This document shows, piece by piece, positions 27,158 to 35,081 of a stretch of DNA of 49,612 bases (positions within the stretch are counted from its first letter, which is position 1; the number at the start of each line of letters is the position of its first letter). The position numbers were made by a program, and so were the translations under genes. The stretch spans positions 68,956 to 118,567 of the forward strand of contig JACPIU010000002.1 of assembly GCA_016187935.1 (NCBI GenBank), written 5' to 3'. The DNA comes from Bdellovibrio sp. (GTDB taxonomy: Bacteria; Bdellovibrionota; Bacteriovoracia; Bacteriovoracales; Bacteriovoracaceae). A model generated the notes under the pieces. The model searched no databases. It saw only the letters and a program-made list of their open reading frames with translations, and was not told the origin of the DNA.

Positions 27158-28942
27158 TTGAAATTTCCAAAAGACTTGATTTTTTGTTTGGTGTTTAGCT
27201 TAAGCCTCCATAGTTGTACCACAGCACGACCCATCACCCCCAAGACCGGCCCTTGGTACTTCAAGCACGATCAAGGGGCTTCCCTTCGAACTAAAGTTGA
27301 GCGAAGTGGGCAGAAGTATGGTGTGGCGACGCAAGGTTCTGGTGCTACGGAAGCTTCTCGCCGAATGTTTGAATTAGGTGGCAATGCTGCAGATGCGGCC
27401 ACCGCAGCTTCTTTTGCCATCTCTGTTGAACGTCCACAGTCAACCGGTTTGGGCGGAGGCGGTTTTCTACTTTACTATCATCCTTCATTTAAGAAAGGTC
27501 CGGTAGCTTTTGATTTTCGTGAAATGGCCCCTGCCAAATCCCATGCGAAAATGTTTCTGGATGATAAGGGGGAGGTGATTCCCGATAAATCATTGACTGG
27601 AATACATTCAGTCGGAGTGCCTGGACTAGTTTCGGGCATCATCAAGTTTCATCGCCGTTTTGGTGTCCTGCCTCTTTCTGTCGTGATGGCGCCGGCCATT
27701 GCCATGGCCGAAAACGGTATTTCGGTCTATCCAGAATTGGCCGAAGCGATCGAGTCAGAGGCGGAACGCTTACTTAAGTTTCCGGCTTCAAAAGAAATTT
27801 TTCTTCCAGGCGGACAGGGCCTTAAAGTAGGCCAGATTTTAATACAGAAAGATTTGGCCAACACTTTGAGGGACATTTCGGAAAAGGGAGAGGCCGGTTT
27901 TTATTCGGGTAGCGTGGGCAGGAAAATTGCGAAATATTCAAAGAGTTTAGGCCAACAAATTAGCTTAAACGATTTGCAGAGTTATCTTGTAAAAGAACGG
28001 GTACCGGTATCGGCGCAATTTGGTGATTATACTCTCTATTCCATGGCCCCCCCTTCTTCAGGTGGGGTCCATATCGCGCAAATTATTGGCATGTCTCATG
28101 GCTTGTTAAGGCCAGAAAAGGGGCCGATGGATGAGCATAATATTCATGTGGTCGCCAGTGCCATGCAGATGGCCTTTTATGATCGGGCCCGATATCTCGG
28201 TGATCCTGATTTTGTAAAGGTGCCACTGGATACTTTAATCAGTCAAAATTATTTGCAGGATTTGCAAGGGCGGATAAAAGGTGATGTCGCCCGTAAGGGT
28301 GACGATTTTGCCGTGTGGCCGGATGCCTTTCACTTCAAGGGCCCTAAAGAGTCTGACCAAACTACTCACTTTTCAATTTTAACCAAAGATGGCGAAGCTG
28401 TTGTTTCGACTCAAACGATCAATGGGCATTTTGGTAGTGCCATTGTTGTTCCGGGCACAGGAGTAGTTTTGAATAATGAGATGGATGATTTTGCCACCAA
28501 AGTGGGGGCCTCTAATCTCTTTGGCGCGATCGGTGGTGAGAACAATCTTCCTGCCGCAAAAAAGCGTCCCTTAAGTTCCATGTCACCAACTTTGGTTTTC
28601 AAGAAGAACCGGCCGATTTTGGCCTTAGGTACACCATCAGGAACACGCATTCTGACTTGTGTCGCCCAGACAGTCATCAACCGCCTTATTTACGGCATGG
28701 ATCTCTATGACTCTGTTGCTTTACTGCGCTATCATCAACAATGGATGCCGGATAAACTTTTTGTCGAAGCACGTGGTTTGCCAGATCGTCAACATCAGGC
28801 CCTGACGGCCATGGGGCACATCATTGAGACAAAGGATATCGGTTGTCGCATTCAGGCGGTAGAATTAATCGGTGATATGAATGATAGAAAAATTAATGCG
28901 GTTTCAGACCCGCGTGGAGAAGGATCTTCATATGCGTTATAG
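27158..28942 (+). CDS. ggt: gamma-glutamyltransferase, predicted lipoprotein
   Basis: This is a complete GGT of about 594 residues. The autocatalytic and nucleophilic threonine is Thr402 in 'DQTTHFSILTKDGEAVV', and substrate-binding segments 'GTGVVLNNEMDDF' and 'RPLSSMSPTLV' are intact. N-terminal motifs 'GSGATEASRRMFELGGNAADA' and 'STGLGGGGFLLYY' fit too. It cleaves or transfers gamma-glutamyl groups, for example from glutathione. The N-terminus has a lipobox-like 'LSLHSC', so it may be a lipoprotein. TTG 27158 (GGGAGAG upstream) gives the cleanest signal peptide; ATG 27125 or TTG 27116 are alternatives. The 3' end overlaps the next gene by 11 nt. Confidence 0.9.
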   Translation: MKFPKDLIFCLVFSLSLHSCTTARPITPKTGPWYFKHDQGASLRTKVERSGQKYGVATQGSGATEASRRMFELGGNAADAATAASFAISVERPQSTGLGGGGFLLYYHPSFKKGPVAFDFREMAPAKSHAKMFLDDKGEVIPDKSLTGIHSVGVPGLVSGIIKFHRRFGVLPLSVVMAPAIAMAENGISVYPELAEAIESEAERLLKFPASKEIFLPGGQGLKVGQILIQKDLANTLRDISEKGEAGFYSGSVGRKIAKYSKSLGQQISLNDLQSYLVKERVPVSAQFGDYTLYSMAPPSSGGVHIAQIIGMSHGLLRPEKGPMDEHNIHVVASAMQMAFYDRARYLGDPDFVKVPLDTLISQNYLQDLQGRIKGDVARKGDDFAVWPDAFHFKGPKESDQTTHFSILTKDGEAVVSTQTINGHFGSAIVVPGTGVVLNNEMDDFATKVGASNLFGAIGGENNLPAAKKRPLSSMSPTLVFKKNRPILALGTPSGTRILTCVAQTVINRLIYGMDLYDSVALLRYHQQWMPDKLFVEARGLPDRQHQALTAMGHIIETKDIGCRIQAVELIGDMNDRKINAVSDPRGEGSSYAL

Positions 28943-30035
28943 TCGCTTTTCAGCTGCCGGTATGACCCTGGTTGAAGTGATGATCGCTTCGTCGATTGGC
29001 GTGGGAATTTTCCTTTTTTTAAATAATGCTATGATCAAATTACAGAAGGCGCAAACGCGCTTTGAAAGAAGAGGGGAAGTCGAGGAGATCAAATGGATTT
29101 TAAAACGACACCTCTCCGATATGAGGGCGTATGAGGAGAACCCTTCCGATGAAGTACCAACTCGCGCCAACCAAAGTAATTTTTATTATTTTCAAAACCG
29201 TCGCTCACCGCTCTTGCCTTTGACTTCAACTGAAAAAGAAATGCAATCAGTGAAGAAAGATTTCAAATGTCCTGGTGACATGCCTGGTTGTCGGGTGGCG
29301 GCCTTTGATTATAAAGGGCAGCATCTTGTCCTTGAGAGTTTGAAGCTTCCCCGTCCTGGACTGGTGCTGGCCACCATCGGTTTTGAAACTCCTGATGATA
29401 AGATCACTCGCAGTTTTCTACCCGAACTCAAAGTGCAATTGGTGGATCAAAATGATGATTCTGAAGTCAGAGTGGTCCCCAAAATGTTTTATGTTAATCA
29501 GGAAGGTGGTGCTCAATTTGGTACCTCCGGCCCGACCGAAGCCGGGACTTCTTCGCCGGTAGCAACTTTAGTCGATCCCGTTTCGCGTGCCAATTGTTAT
29601 GCTAAATTCGTGCAGGCCTATCCGGAACAGAAGGAGCTTGCGAAGGAACTTTGTATCAAGGCGAAAAATTCCGCACCGGCAGATTGCTTCATTCGCATGA
29701 AGAAAGAATTTTCTGTGGATGATATTCTGGCGATTATTACTTGTTCACAGGCGGTCAATTCCATGCCGATCGAGTGTTTTAAAACCGCTAAAACCGCTGT
29801 TTCTATCGGGGATGACGGCCATGCTTTATTGTGTAGTGGTGCTGCCAGTTTAGAGCCAATTAATTGCTATAAGCTTCTTAAAGAAAAGGGTGCCATCAAT
29901 TTACCCGAAATGCTGGAACTTAAGATCTGTGCCCGCGCCTTCGACATTTCCCCCGCGGAGTGTCTGCTCAAGCTCAAGGCCATGGACGAAGTTTCGCTCC
30001 AGAATGCTCTTTTCCTTTGTCCTCACCACAAATAA
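28932..30035 (+). CDS. prepilin-like protein with C-terminal cysteine-paired helical repeats
   Basis: The 367-residue protein starts with a class III prepilin signal: 'MRYSRFSAAG' then 'MTLVEVMIASSIGVGIFLFLNN', cleavage after Gly10 and Glu at position 5 of the mature form. This fits minor pilins of the PilW/GspJ kind. The middle (residues ~30-210) has pseudopilin character with a C-P-G-D-M-P-G-C segment. Residues 222-363 form five repeats of about 30 residues. Cysteines lie at 222, 241, 252, 271, 282, 301, 312, 333, 344 and 363. Start ATG 28932 gives the signal at once; the longer in-frame ORF start at 28881 would bury it. It overlaps the ggt stop, so the two are coupled. It should be assembled into a pilus or pseudopilus tip. 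Confidence 0.8.
   Translation: MRYSRFSAAGMTLVEVMIASSIGVGIFLFLNNAMIKLQKAQTRFERRGEVEEIKWILKRHLSDMRAYEENPSDEVPTRANQSNFYYFQNRRSPLLPLTSTEKEMQSVKKDFKCPGDMPGCRVAAFDYKGQHLVLESLKLPRPGLVLATIGFETPDDKITRSFLPELKVQLVDQNDDSEVRVVPKMFYVNQEGGAQFGTSGPTEAGTSSPVATLVDPVSRANCYAKFVQAYPEQKELAKELCIKAKNSAPADCFIRMKKEFSVDDILAIITCSQAVNSMPIECFKTAKTAVSIGDDGHALLCSGAASLEPINCYKLLKEKGAINLPEMLELKICARAFDISPAECLLKLKAMDEVSLQNALFLCPHHK
29595..30020 (+). repeat. coding repeat: five ~30-residue units with two cysteines each
   Basis: First cysteine of each unit is at residue 222, 252, 282, 312 and 344. Second cysteine is at 241, 271, 301, 333 and 363. The spacing is C-x18-C-x10-C, with two extra residues in unit four. Units share the pattern A/S-x-x-C-F/Y ... 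I/L-C-x-x-A-x-x-x-x-P. The coordinates run from the first to the last repeat cysteine codon. Confidence 0.85.
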
Positions 30036-30058
30036 TTTCGGTTGAAAAAACCGAAATT
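30034..30058. terminator. bidirectional intrinsic terminator
   Basis: AATTTCGGTT (30034-30043) and AACCGAAATT (30049-30058) form a perfect 10-bp stem with loop GAAAA, flanked by A-rich and T-rich ends. It overlaps the stop codon of the prepilin-like gene and abuts that of the convergent small gene at 30060, so it can end both transcripts. This is one of few convergent pairs here with a terminator. Confidence 0.75.
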
Positions 30059-30059
30059 T

Positions 30060-30281
30060 CTAGTTGAGGATACGAGAAACGTAGAGGCGAAAAGATTTGT
30101 CTTTTGAGCGTCGAATGGTGCAAAAGCCTGACTCTTTTCGTTCAATTAAGAACGAATAAAACTCGGGGCAGGTGTCGGCCACTTCGAGAACCGACTTTCC
30201 CTCATGCTCGCCAAAATCAATGTAAACTTTATCTTCTTCGAGAATTCCCGTGAGCGGACTGGTCTCCTGCTGTAACGCCAT
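30060..30281 (-). CDS. small conserved-type protein, DUF3820-like
   Basis: This 73-residue protein has a core 'VYIDFGEHEGKSVLEVADTCPEFYSFLIERKE'. A core of this form, with a G-K-x-x-x-E-V and a later F-Y/W-x-F-L, recalls small DUF3820-type or exonuclease-X C-terminal modules ('FGKYKGKPLSEV...YLxWL'), which are linked to nucleic-acid binding. I am not sure of the match. The ATG at 30281 is preceded by GGAGGG. It stands alone and has an inverted repeat 57-87 nt upstream of its start. Confidence 0.6.
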   Translation of the reverse strand: MALQQETSPLTGILEEDKVYIDFGEHEGKSVLEVADTCPEFYSFLIERKESGFCTIRRSKDKSFRLYVSRILN

Positions 30282-30337
30282 TATTCCCTCCTTGGAATGA
30301 TGTTGGGCCTTATCCTATGTCGGCAAAATTTTCCTAC

Positions 30338-30368
30338 TTCGCCGAACTCTAATATTGAGTTTGGCGAA
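30338..30368. promoter_or_regulatory. 12-bp imperfect inverted repeat in a 370-nt gap
   Basis: TTCGCCGAACTC (30338-30349) and GAGTTTGGCGAA (30357-30368) pair with one mismatch across a 7-nt AT spacer. It lies upstream of the minus-strand small gene and could be an operator or a leader hairpin. The gap 30282-30651 has no convincing gene. Confidence 0.4.
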
Positions 30369-30411
30369 AAGTTTTGAAAAAGGGAAGAAGAAACAATTGG
30401 AAAAAATTTCC

Positions 30412-30526
30412 TGCAAGAAAATATTACAATGGTGGACCGATCAGCTCTTGTTTTTGCAATCACTTGAAGATCTCATGGAGGCAAAGAGCAACCGGCCTTG
30501 AGCAAGAAAAATTTACAATGGGGCCA
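30412..30526. repeat. imperfect direct repeat pair in the same gap
   Basis: GCAAGAAAATATTACAATGG (near 30412) recurs as GCAAGAAAAATTTACAATGG (near 30502), spaced about 90 nt. Coordinates are approximate and span both copies. The copies end in ACAATGG. Function unknown. Confidence 0.4.
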
Positions 30527-30577
30527 AAGGGCCCCACTTTATACTCCTCACGATTAGATTTTCACGTGAGTGAAAAT
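30520..30577. other. two perfect hairpins in tandem
   Basis: GGGGCC (30520-30525) and GGCCCC (30530-30535) close a 4-nt loop. ATTTTCAC (30558-30565) and GTGAAAAT (30570-30577) close a 4-nt GTGA loop. Both are perfect stems in non-coding DNA. Confidence 0.5.
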
Positions 30578-30592
30578 GCAAAGCAAGAGTGG

Positions 30593-30637
30593 TATACCCG
30601 TAGCGGTTTGCTTGAAAAGCAAAGTGCGAAGGGTATA
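30593..30637. other. 45-nt structured element: nested stems with an internal loop
   Basis: TATACCC (30593-30599) pairs with GGGTATA (30631-30637). TTTGCTT (30607-30613) pairs with AAGCAAA (30617-30623). Between them lies GTAGCGG opposite GTGCGAA. GCG can pair with TGC (one G-U), leaving GUA opposite GAA, a combination seen in loop-E-type motifs. It lies 14 nt downstream of the barrel gene stop on the minus strand, so it could be a 3'-UTR structure or part of a small RNA. Confidence 0.45.
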
Positions 30638-30651
30638 AAGGCAAGGGGAGG

Positions 30652-31359
30652 TTAAAAATTGTAAGCGTACCCAACCATCATTTTTGTGCCGGACATATTG
30701 GTGCTCAAGTCGCGTTGGTCATATTCCAATTCACCGCGCGTAGTGTATTGGCTAACACTATCCGCGGCCGGAGTGCCATTGGAGGAAGTGACGATATTTC
30801 GTTCGATGGGAAGATAGCGCCAACCTCCTTCGAGTACGACGGCATGGGGGCCCCAAAGAATTTCCACCCCGAGTCCGATTAAGTAGCCTAAGTTGGAACC
30901 TTCCGCGTCTACAGTGAAAGTGTCCTCTTTGATGGAGGTTTTTTGATTTCCGTAGGCCACTCCGGTTTCAAAGAATAGTTTCACTTCCTGGCTTTCCAGA
31001 GGATAGAGCTTAAAATGCGCTTCTACGGCGTAGCCTGTTGTACTGTATTCATAGGCTCCGCTGCCTTCTTCTTGCATAAAGTAACTTGGACGCAACTGGA
31101 AGCCGAGCATTCCTGCTCGCCATTGAATGAAAGGGCCGAACTCATAGGCCCGCTCTAGGTCACTGGCGGCAATACCGCCAGCGCGCTGATTGGCGCGCAC
31201 GCGTAGAGTATTTAAGTGCGTTTGCTCGCTGTTGACAAAACCACCCATGACACCAACGGACATGCTACCACTGGAACCACGGGCCGCCCAAGCGGCAGAA
31301 GACAGAGTCACAATCATGAAAGAAAATAAAAGGACAAACAAGACAAAAACTATTTTCAT
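30652..31359 (-). CDS. outer-membrane beta-barrel protein, function unknown
   Basis: The 235-residue protein has a signal peptide ('MKIVFVLFVLLFSFMIVTLSS', cleavage near A-W-A). It then shows OmpW/OmpA-barrel-like alternating strands ('AVEAHFKLYPLESQEVKLFFETGVAYG', 'NLGYLIGLGVEILWGPHAVVLEGGWRYL') and ends 'MVGYAYNF' with terminal Phe. This size suits an 8-strand barrel. ATG 31359 was chosen because GAGGTG lies five bases before it; an in-frame start at 31392 would precede the signal peptide. No specific family could be named. Confidence 0.7.
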   Translation of the reverse strand: MKIVFVLFVLLFSFMIVTLSSAAWAARGSSGSMSVGVMGGFVNSEQTHLNTLRVRANQRAGGIAASDLERAYEFGPFIQWRAGMLGFQLRPSYFMQEEGSGAYEYSTTGYAVEAHFKLYPLESQEVKLFFETGVAYGNQKTSIKEDTFTVDAEGSNLGYLIGLGVEILWGPHAVVLEGGWRYLPIERNIVTSSNGTPAADSVSQYTTRGELEYDQRDLSTNMSGTKMMVGYAYNF

Positions 31360-31467
31360 AAAGCACCTCGCTGTAATCACATCTTCTTCCATTTTAAATT
31401 AAAATCAAAATATTGGGGAAAAAGGTTAAAAAAGATCGACGTCTGCACTGTAAAAAATTCTCAATTT

Positions 31468-32262
31468 TCAGGAAGAGGCTGATTCATACTTTCTAAGTCC
31501 GTAGAACCAGAACTTTGTCATGATCATGTAGAGAACAATCATGGCAATCATCTGGAGTAGCAGGGGAAAACAGTCAGACTTTTTGAAAATGAAACGCACA
31601 CTGGGCGTACCGATAAGTAAAACAGGGCAGAACAGGGTGAAAATTCTTTTGGCCCATTGGCCATAGACGAAATCCGGCCATCTTGCCACATTTTGCAATT
31701 GCATACGCAAAAAGTTAATACCATTCCCTTCAATAAGCCAAAACATCAGAGTCGAAATGATAATTTCAATTTCCACCATGATGAGCAGGGAGATAAGAAG
31801 CAAAAAGGGAAGTAATAAAAAATCTATAATATGCAGATCTGCCCTGGCCCCAAAGTGGATCAGGAAGTAGATAACCAAAGGAGTATTGAGCATGGTTGAA
31901 ACTCGGATACTGCGAAAAAAGACAAGAAAAATACTGGAAACAGGCCTGATGAAAATGTAGTCAAGGACCCCACTTTTTAAATCAAGAGCAAAGATCCAGA
32001 AATTCTCGGATAAGAAACTCATGTGCAAATTATCAATGGCCAGCATGAAACTCAAAAAGAAAAGAAACTGGTTGCGGTTCCATCCTCCAATCGTCTGGAC
32101 ATGTTGAAAAATAAAATCCACCGATCCCAGCACACTCGCGTAAAAAAAGAGATCCATGATGACGATAAGAAAAAAACTGGTTCGAAAGGTCGTGGCCCGG
32201 GAAAAAGCGCAATCTAGAAATTTCTTGTAAACCGACAAATAGATTTTAATTTGTCCCAGCAT
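31468..32262 (-). CDS. ABC-2-type transporter permease, COG3694-like
   Basis: This 264-residue protein has about six membrane helices ('FFLIVIMDLFFYASVLGSV', 'IFLVFFRSIRVSTM', 'FLLLPFLLLISLLIMVEIEIII', 'MIAMIVLYMIMTKFWFYGL'). Together with its neighbours it matches an uncharacterised ABC exporter trio (two dissimilar permeases plus one ATPase; I associate them with COG3694, COG4587 and COG4586). The substrate is unknown. The ATG at 32262 starts two bases after the upstream permease stop; an in-frame start at 32343 would overlap that gene deeply. It is last in the operon. Confidence 0.78.
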   Translation of the reverse strand: MLGQIKIYLSVYKKFLDCAFSRATTFRTSFFLIVIMDLFFYASVLGSVDFIFQHVQTIGGWNRNQFLFFLSFMLAIDNLHMSFLSENFWIFALDLKSGVLDYIFIRPVSSIFLVFFRSIRVSTMLNTPLVIYFLIHFGARADLHIIDFLLLPFLLLISLLIMVEIEIIISTLMFWLIEGNGINFLRMQLQNVARWPDFVYGQWAKRIFTLFCPVLLIGTPSVRFIFKKSDCFPLLLQMIAMIVLYMIMTKFWFYGLRKYESASS

Positions 32263-32264
32263 AC

Positions 32265-33077
32265 TCACATTCCCGCGCCAGTATAGAGGCGCAGCCCACG
32301 GCGCCAGACCATGACATTGAAAGTACAAAAGACCAGGGCCCAAGCAGAAAGAATGATAAAGACTTTAGGTTCAAGAGGATGCAGTCCCATAGCAACTTTG
32401 ACCGGATAATACACCATGTAGGGAAAGGGCGAATACGCCAGGATTGATTTCAGCGTTTGTGGGAAGAGATCGAGGGGAATGACGGCGCCGGATAAGAAAG
32501 TTGTGATGATATTCAACAGAACCCTTAACACCCATGTCTCTTCCAACCAAAAGGCCACAAGCCCGGCCAAGAATTGCAAGGTGAATTGTAAAATACTAAT
32601 GAACATGGCGAGCATCAACACGCCGACAAGAGCTGCCGCCGTGGGGAAGTAAATGACATTACAGGCAGCAAGAATACTTGCGGTAAAAAAGGCCACCGGC
32701 CACTCAAGGGTTTGGAAGGCGAAAAAACCCGCCGTTTGATATTCCCAAAAATTAAACGGATAAATTAGATAGGTAGAAATTTTTCCCAGCCGAATATCGG
32801 TACTCAAGTCAAAATTGGCGTTCCCTTGGGTGAGCATGGAGAAAACCAAAATCCAGCCATGATATTGCAACATGCTGTCCAGAGTAAAACCACCAATCAT
32901 GACGGGGTTATCGGCCGAGTTGCCGATCCCTTTATAAATTTCTCTCCAGAGCGAATATTTGACGAAGAAAAATACTAAAACGGGACCGATGACCTGGAGA
33001 AAAAAGTTAATGCGATAGGCAGTGTACTGGCCCCACCAGATACGAATTGTTTGTGACCATTTGCCCCAGCTTTTCAT
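32265..33077 (-). CDS. ABC-2-type transporter permease, COG4587-like
   Basis: The 270-residue protein has six predicted membrane helices ('VIGPVLVFFFVKYSLWREI', 'YHGWILVFSMLTQGNANFD', 'VAFFTASILAACNVIYF', 'ALVGVLMLAMFISILQFTLQFLAGLVAFW', 'FIILSAWALVFCTFNVMVW'). 'GKISTYLIYPFNFWEYQTAGF' near residue 110 is of the type found between helices in this family. It overlaps the ATPase gene by four bases (start ATGA) and precedes the second permease by two, so all three are translated together. It should form a heterodimeric channel. Confidence 0.78.
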   Translation of the reverse strand: MKSWGKWSQTIRIWWGQYTAYRINFFLQVIGPVLVFFFVKYSLWREIYKGIGNSADNPVMIGGFTLDSMLQYHGWILVFSMLTQGNANFDLSTDIRLGKISTYLIYPFNFWEYQTAGFFAFQTLEWPVAFFTASILAACNVIYFPTAAALVGVLMLAMFISILQFTLQFLAGLVAFWLEETWVLRVLLNIITTFLSGAVIPLDLFPQTLKSILAYSPFPYMVYYPVKVAMGLHPLEPKVFIILSAWALVFCTFNVMVWRRGLRLYTGAGM

Positions 33078-34093
33078 GCGGAGGAATGTCCGCTGGGGCG
33101 CGCGAGTGAAGGGTTTTCCAAGATTTTTTTCATGACACGTTCGATGGGAAGTTTTTCCGTCGAAAATTCACTGACAGGGAATTCATTCAATATTTGTACC
33201 GTAACTTCCTTGAGATGCTCGGTAGGGACGCGCAGAGCTACTTGATTGCCCATTTCATTCCATGTCGGTTCAAAATCCGGCCAGAGATCTTGCTTAAAAT
33301 CGATAGCTTTGCTGAAATTAAAAGTCACAATTTTATTTTTGCCTAAAATTTGCGTGAACTGTTCAATCGGGCCATCAAAATGTTTGGTCCCACCAATAAT
33401 CAAAATAAGGCGTTTGCACAAAGCTTCCACATCCGCCATATAGTGGCTGGTGACAACGATGGTACATTTGTGCAGTTTATGATAATCCAAAAGAAAGTTA
33501 CGAATGTTTTCTTGCGCCACCAGATCAAGTCCAATGGTCGGTTCATCTAAAAAAATGACATCGGGCGAATGCAGAAATGAGGCCAGCAATTCCAGCTTCA
33601 TGCGTTCACCCAGCGAAAGTTTTCTGACGTGAATTTTAAGCTTATCCTGCACCTGAAGGAGAGATGACAGCATATCGAGACGTTGTTTAAATTCGCGATC
33701 AGGGATTTCATAATACTTTTGCAAAAGAAGAAAGGAGTCCAAGGCCGGAATATCCCACCAGAGTTGCGATTTTTGTCCCATGACAAGAGAAATTCTTTTG
33801 CGAAATTGCTTGTCGCGTTTCCATGGTTCATGACCGATGACTTGTACCTGTCCGCTTGAAGGCACAATAATCCCAGTCCACATTTTCATGATGGTCGTCT
33901 TGCCTGCACCATTGGGGCCCAAAAGCGCGATCATCTCGCCTGGCTTGACTTGCAGATTAAAATCCAAAACAGCGCGATTTTCCTTGTAGGGACGGAACCA
34001 TAAGGAACGAATAGCTCCCCAAAGACCCGGGTTCTTTTCGTAGCTGCGAAAAGTTTTGGCTAAATTTTGACTTTCAATTACATATTCCATCAT
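33074..34093 (-). CDS. ABC transporter ATP-binding protein, COG4586-like
   Basis: This 339-residue ATPase has Walker A 'GPNGAGKTT', Q-loop 'SLVMGQKSQLWWDIPALDSF', signature 'LSLGERMKLELLAS', Walker B 'VIFLDEPTIGLD' and H-loop 'VVTSHYMADV', all intact. The N-terminal segment 'YEKNPGLWGAIRSLWFRPYKENRAV' and the long C-terminal tail fit the COG4586 group, where the ATPase is about 320-340 residues. It powers export through the two downstream permeases. Two ATGs (34093, 34090) are adjacent and no strong ribosome site is seen, so coupling to the upstream secreted-protein gene is possible (26-nt gap). Confidence 0.87.
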   Translation of the reverse strand: MMEYVIESQNLAKTFRSYEKNPGLWGAIRSLWFRPYKENRAVLDFNLQVKPGEMIALLGPNGAGKTTIMKMWTGIIVPSSGQVQVIGHEPWKRDKQFRKRISLVMGQKSQLWWDIPALDSFLLLQKYYEIPDREFKQRLDMLSSLLQVQDKLKIHVRKLSLGERMKLELLASFLHSPDVIFLDEPTIGLDLVAQENIRNFLLDYHKLHKCTIVVTSHYMADVEALCKRLILIIGGTKHFDGPIEQFTQILGKNKIVTFNFSKAIDFKQDLWPDFEPTWNEMGNQVALRVPTEHLKEVTVQILNEFPVSEFSTEKLPIERVMKKILENPSLARPSGHSSA

Positions 34094-34119
34094 CTGAAGG
34101 TGCCGTTAGGAAAACGATT

Positions 34120-34905
34120 TCAAAAATTTCCATTGTACAGTAATTCAATCCTGGCGGAAGAGATAGGGGGCTCTTCCTGACCAGCTCTTTCTTTACCATA
34201 ACTGGTTTTTGCCTTCAAATAATAGGGCAGAGATTTTTCAATTGCAAATTGCTCACCGGTATCTCGCCCCGGTCGCAAATAATAAAAAGTTTCAAGGCCA
34301 AGACCATCAAAATATTTTTTTACCGTAACCTCTTGTCCTCCCTGATAATAGGCCCTGCCGATGATATCGCAGAGTTCGTTTCTAAATTCCACTTCGGTAC
34401 GATCGGTGCGCAAACGATAAGAAATTTCGGTTTTAAGTTTGTTGACGAGTCCCCCTTCATTTTCCTCAAAGGAATCAGACAGCGTATTGGAGGATACAAA
34501 GCCATTTCCATTCCTCCTCCAGGTCCTTTGGAAAATCCCATATTTTTCGTTGATGGCCGTCATCATCCATTTGTTAAAAAAACGCCCCATTCGCCGTTTG
34601 CCGTCCTTTCTCTCTTCGGCCGTGGGTTCGTTGGAATAGGGAATGTAGGGAGTATTGAAGTAACCGCGTTTATCCCGCTTCATTAAAAAACGGTTGAGGC
34701 GATTGTCTTGTAATTCTTTTTTAGCAGAATTGATCTCAAGATCCGAGAGCAGTAAGGGAAAAAAAGATTCATATTCGAGGGGCAAATTGTGGGAATCGGT
34801 AGGGGCCGATTTCTTTTGCTCAATGAGCACATCGGCATGTAAACGACCAGTCAATAGGAATACAATAAAAAGAATGGCCTTGAGCTGATTATACATAGCG
34901 TTCAT
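34120..34905 (-). CDS. predicted secreted protein, function unknown
   Basis: About 261 residues from the ATG at 34905; a signal peptide ('MNAMYNQLKAILFIVFLLTGRLHA') is clear. The mature part is rich in charged and aromatic residues ('GRFFNKWMMTAINEKYGIFQRTWRR', 'YYLKAKTSYGKERAGQEEPPISSARIELLYNGNF') and ends with Phe, with strand-like segments in the C-terminal half ('TEISYRLRTDRTEVEFRNEL', 'GLGLETFYYLRPG'). It may be a small barrel or a barrel-associated protein. It is first in a run with the ABC exporter genes, so it may be its cargo, partner or regulator. An in-frame start at 34977 would bury the signal; ATG 34896 is another choice. Confidence 0.55.
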   Translation of the reverse strand: MNAMYNQLKAILFIVFLLTGRLHADVLIEQKKSAPTDSHNLPLEYESFFPLLLSDLEINSAKKELQDNRLNRFLMKRDKRGYFNTPYIPYSNEPTAEERKDGKRRMGRFFNKWMMTAINEKYGIFQRTWRRNGNGFVSSNTLSDSFEENEGGLVNKLKTEISYRLRTDRTEVEFRNELCDIIGRAYYQGGQEVTVKKYFDGLGLETFYYLRPGRDTGEQFAIEKSLPYYLKAKTSYGKERAGQEEPPISSARIELLYNGNF

Positions 34906-35024
34906 TTTACTCTGGGTCTGATCTAACGCAAGGTGTTTCCCATTAATCATTGTGAGGCCTGAATTTTCCCTTTTCACTTTGAGATAGATATTGAAAATTA
35001 TTCAAAGTTTCTAAAGATGGAGTC

Positions 35025-35053
35025 TTGACGTATGTCATAGGCGACTTCATATT
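35025..35053 (+). promoter_or_regulatory. sigma-70-type promoter for the small basic protein
   Basis: TTGACG (35025-35030) and CATATT (35048-35053) are separated by 17 nt. The expected start near 35060 lies about 11 nt before a strong AAGGAG. Position and spacing support real expression of the gene at 35082. Confidence 0.45.
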
Positions 35054-35081
35054 AAATCAATCATCTCAGAAAGGAGAATTT

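Noticed and set aside
30374-30655. 93-codon plus-strand frame across the structured gap
   Set aside because: TTG start without a ribosome site, composition unlike a protein, and its end encodes the hairpin at 30593-30637. It is better read as non-coding DNA.
34249-34686. 145-codon plus-strand frame antisense to the secreted-protein gene
   Set aside because: The minus-strand frame has a signal peptide and operon context; the plus frame has neither.
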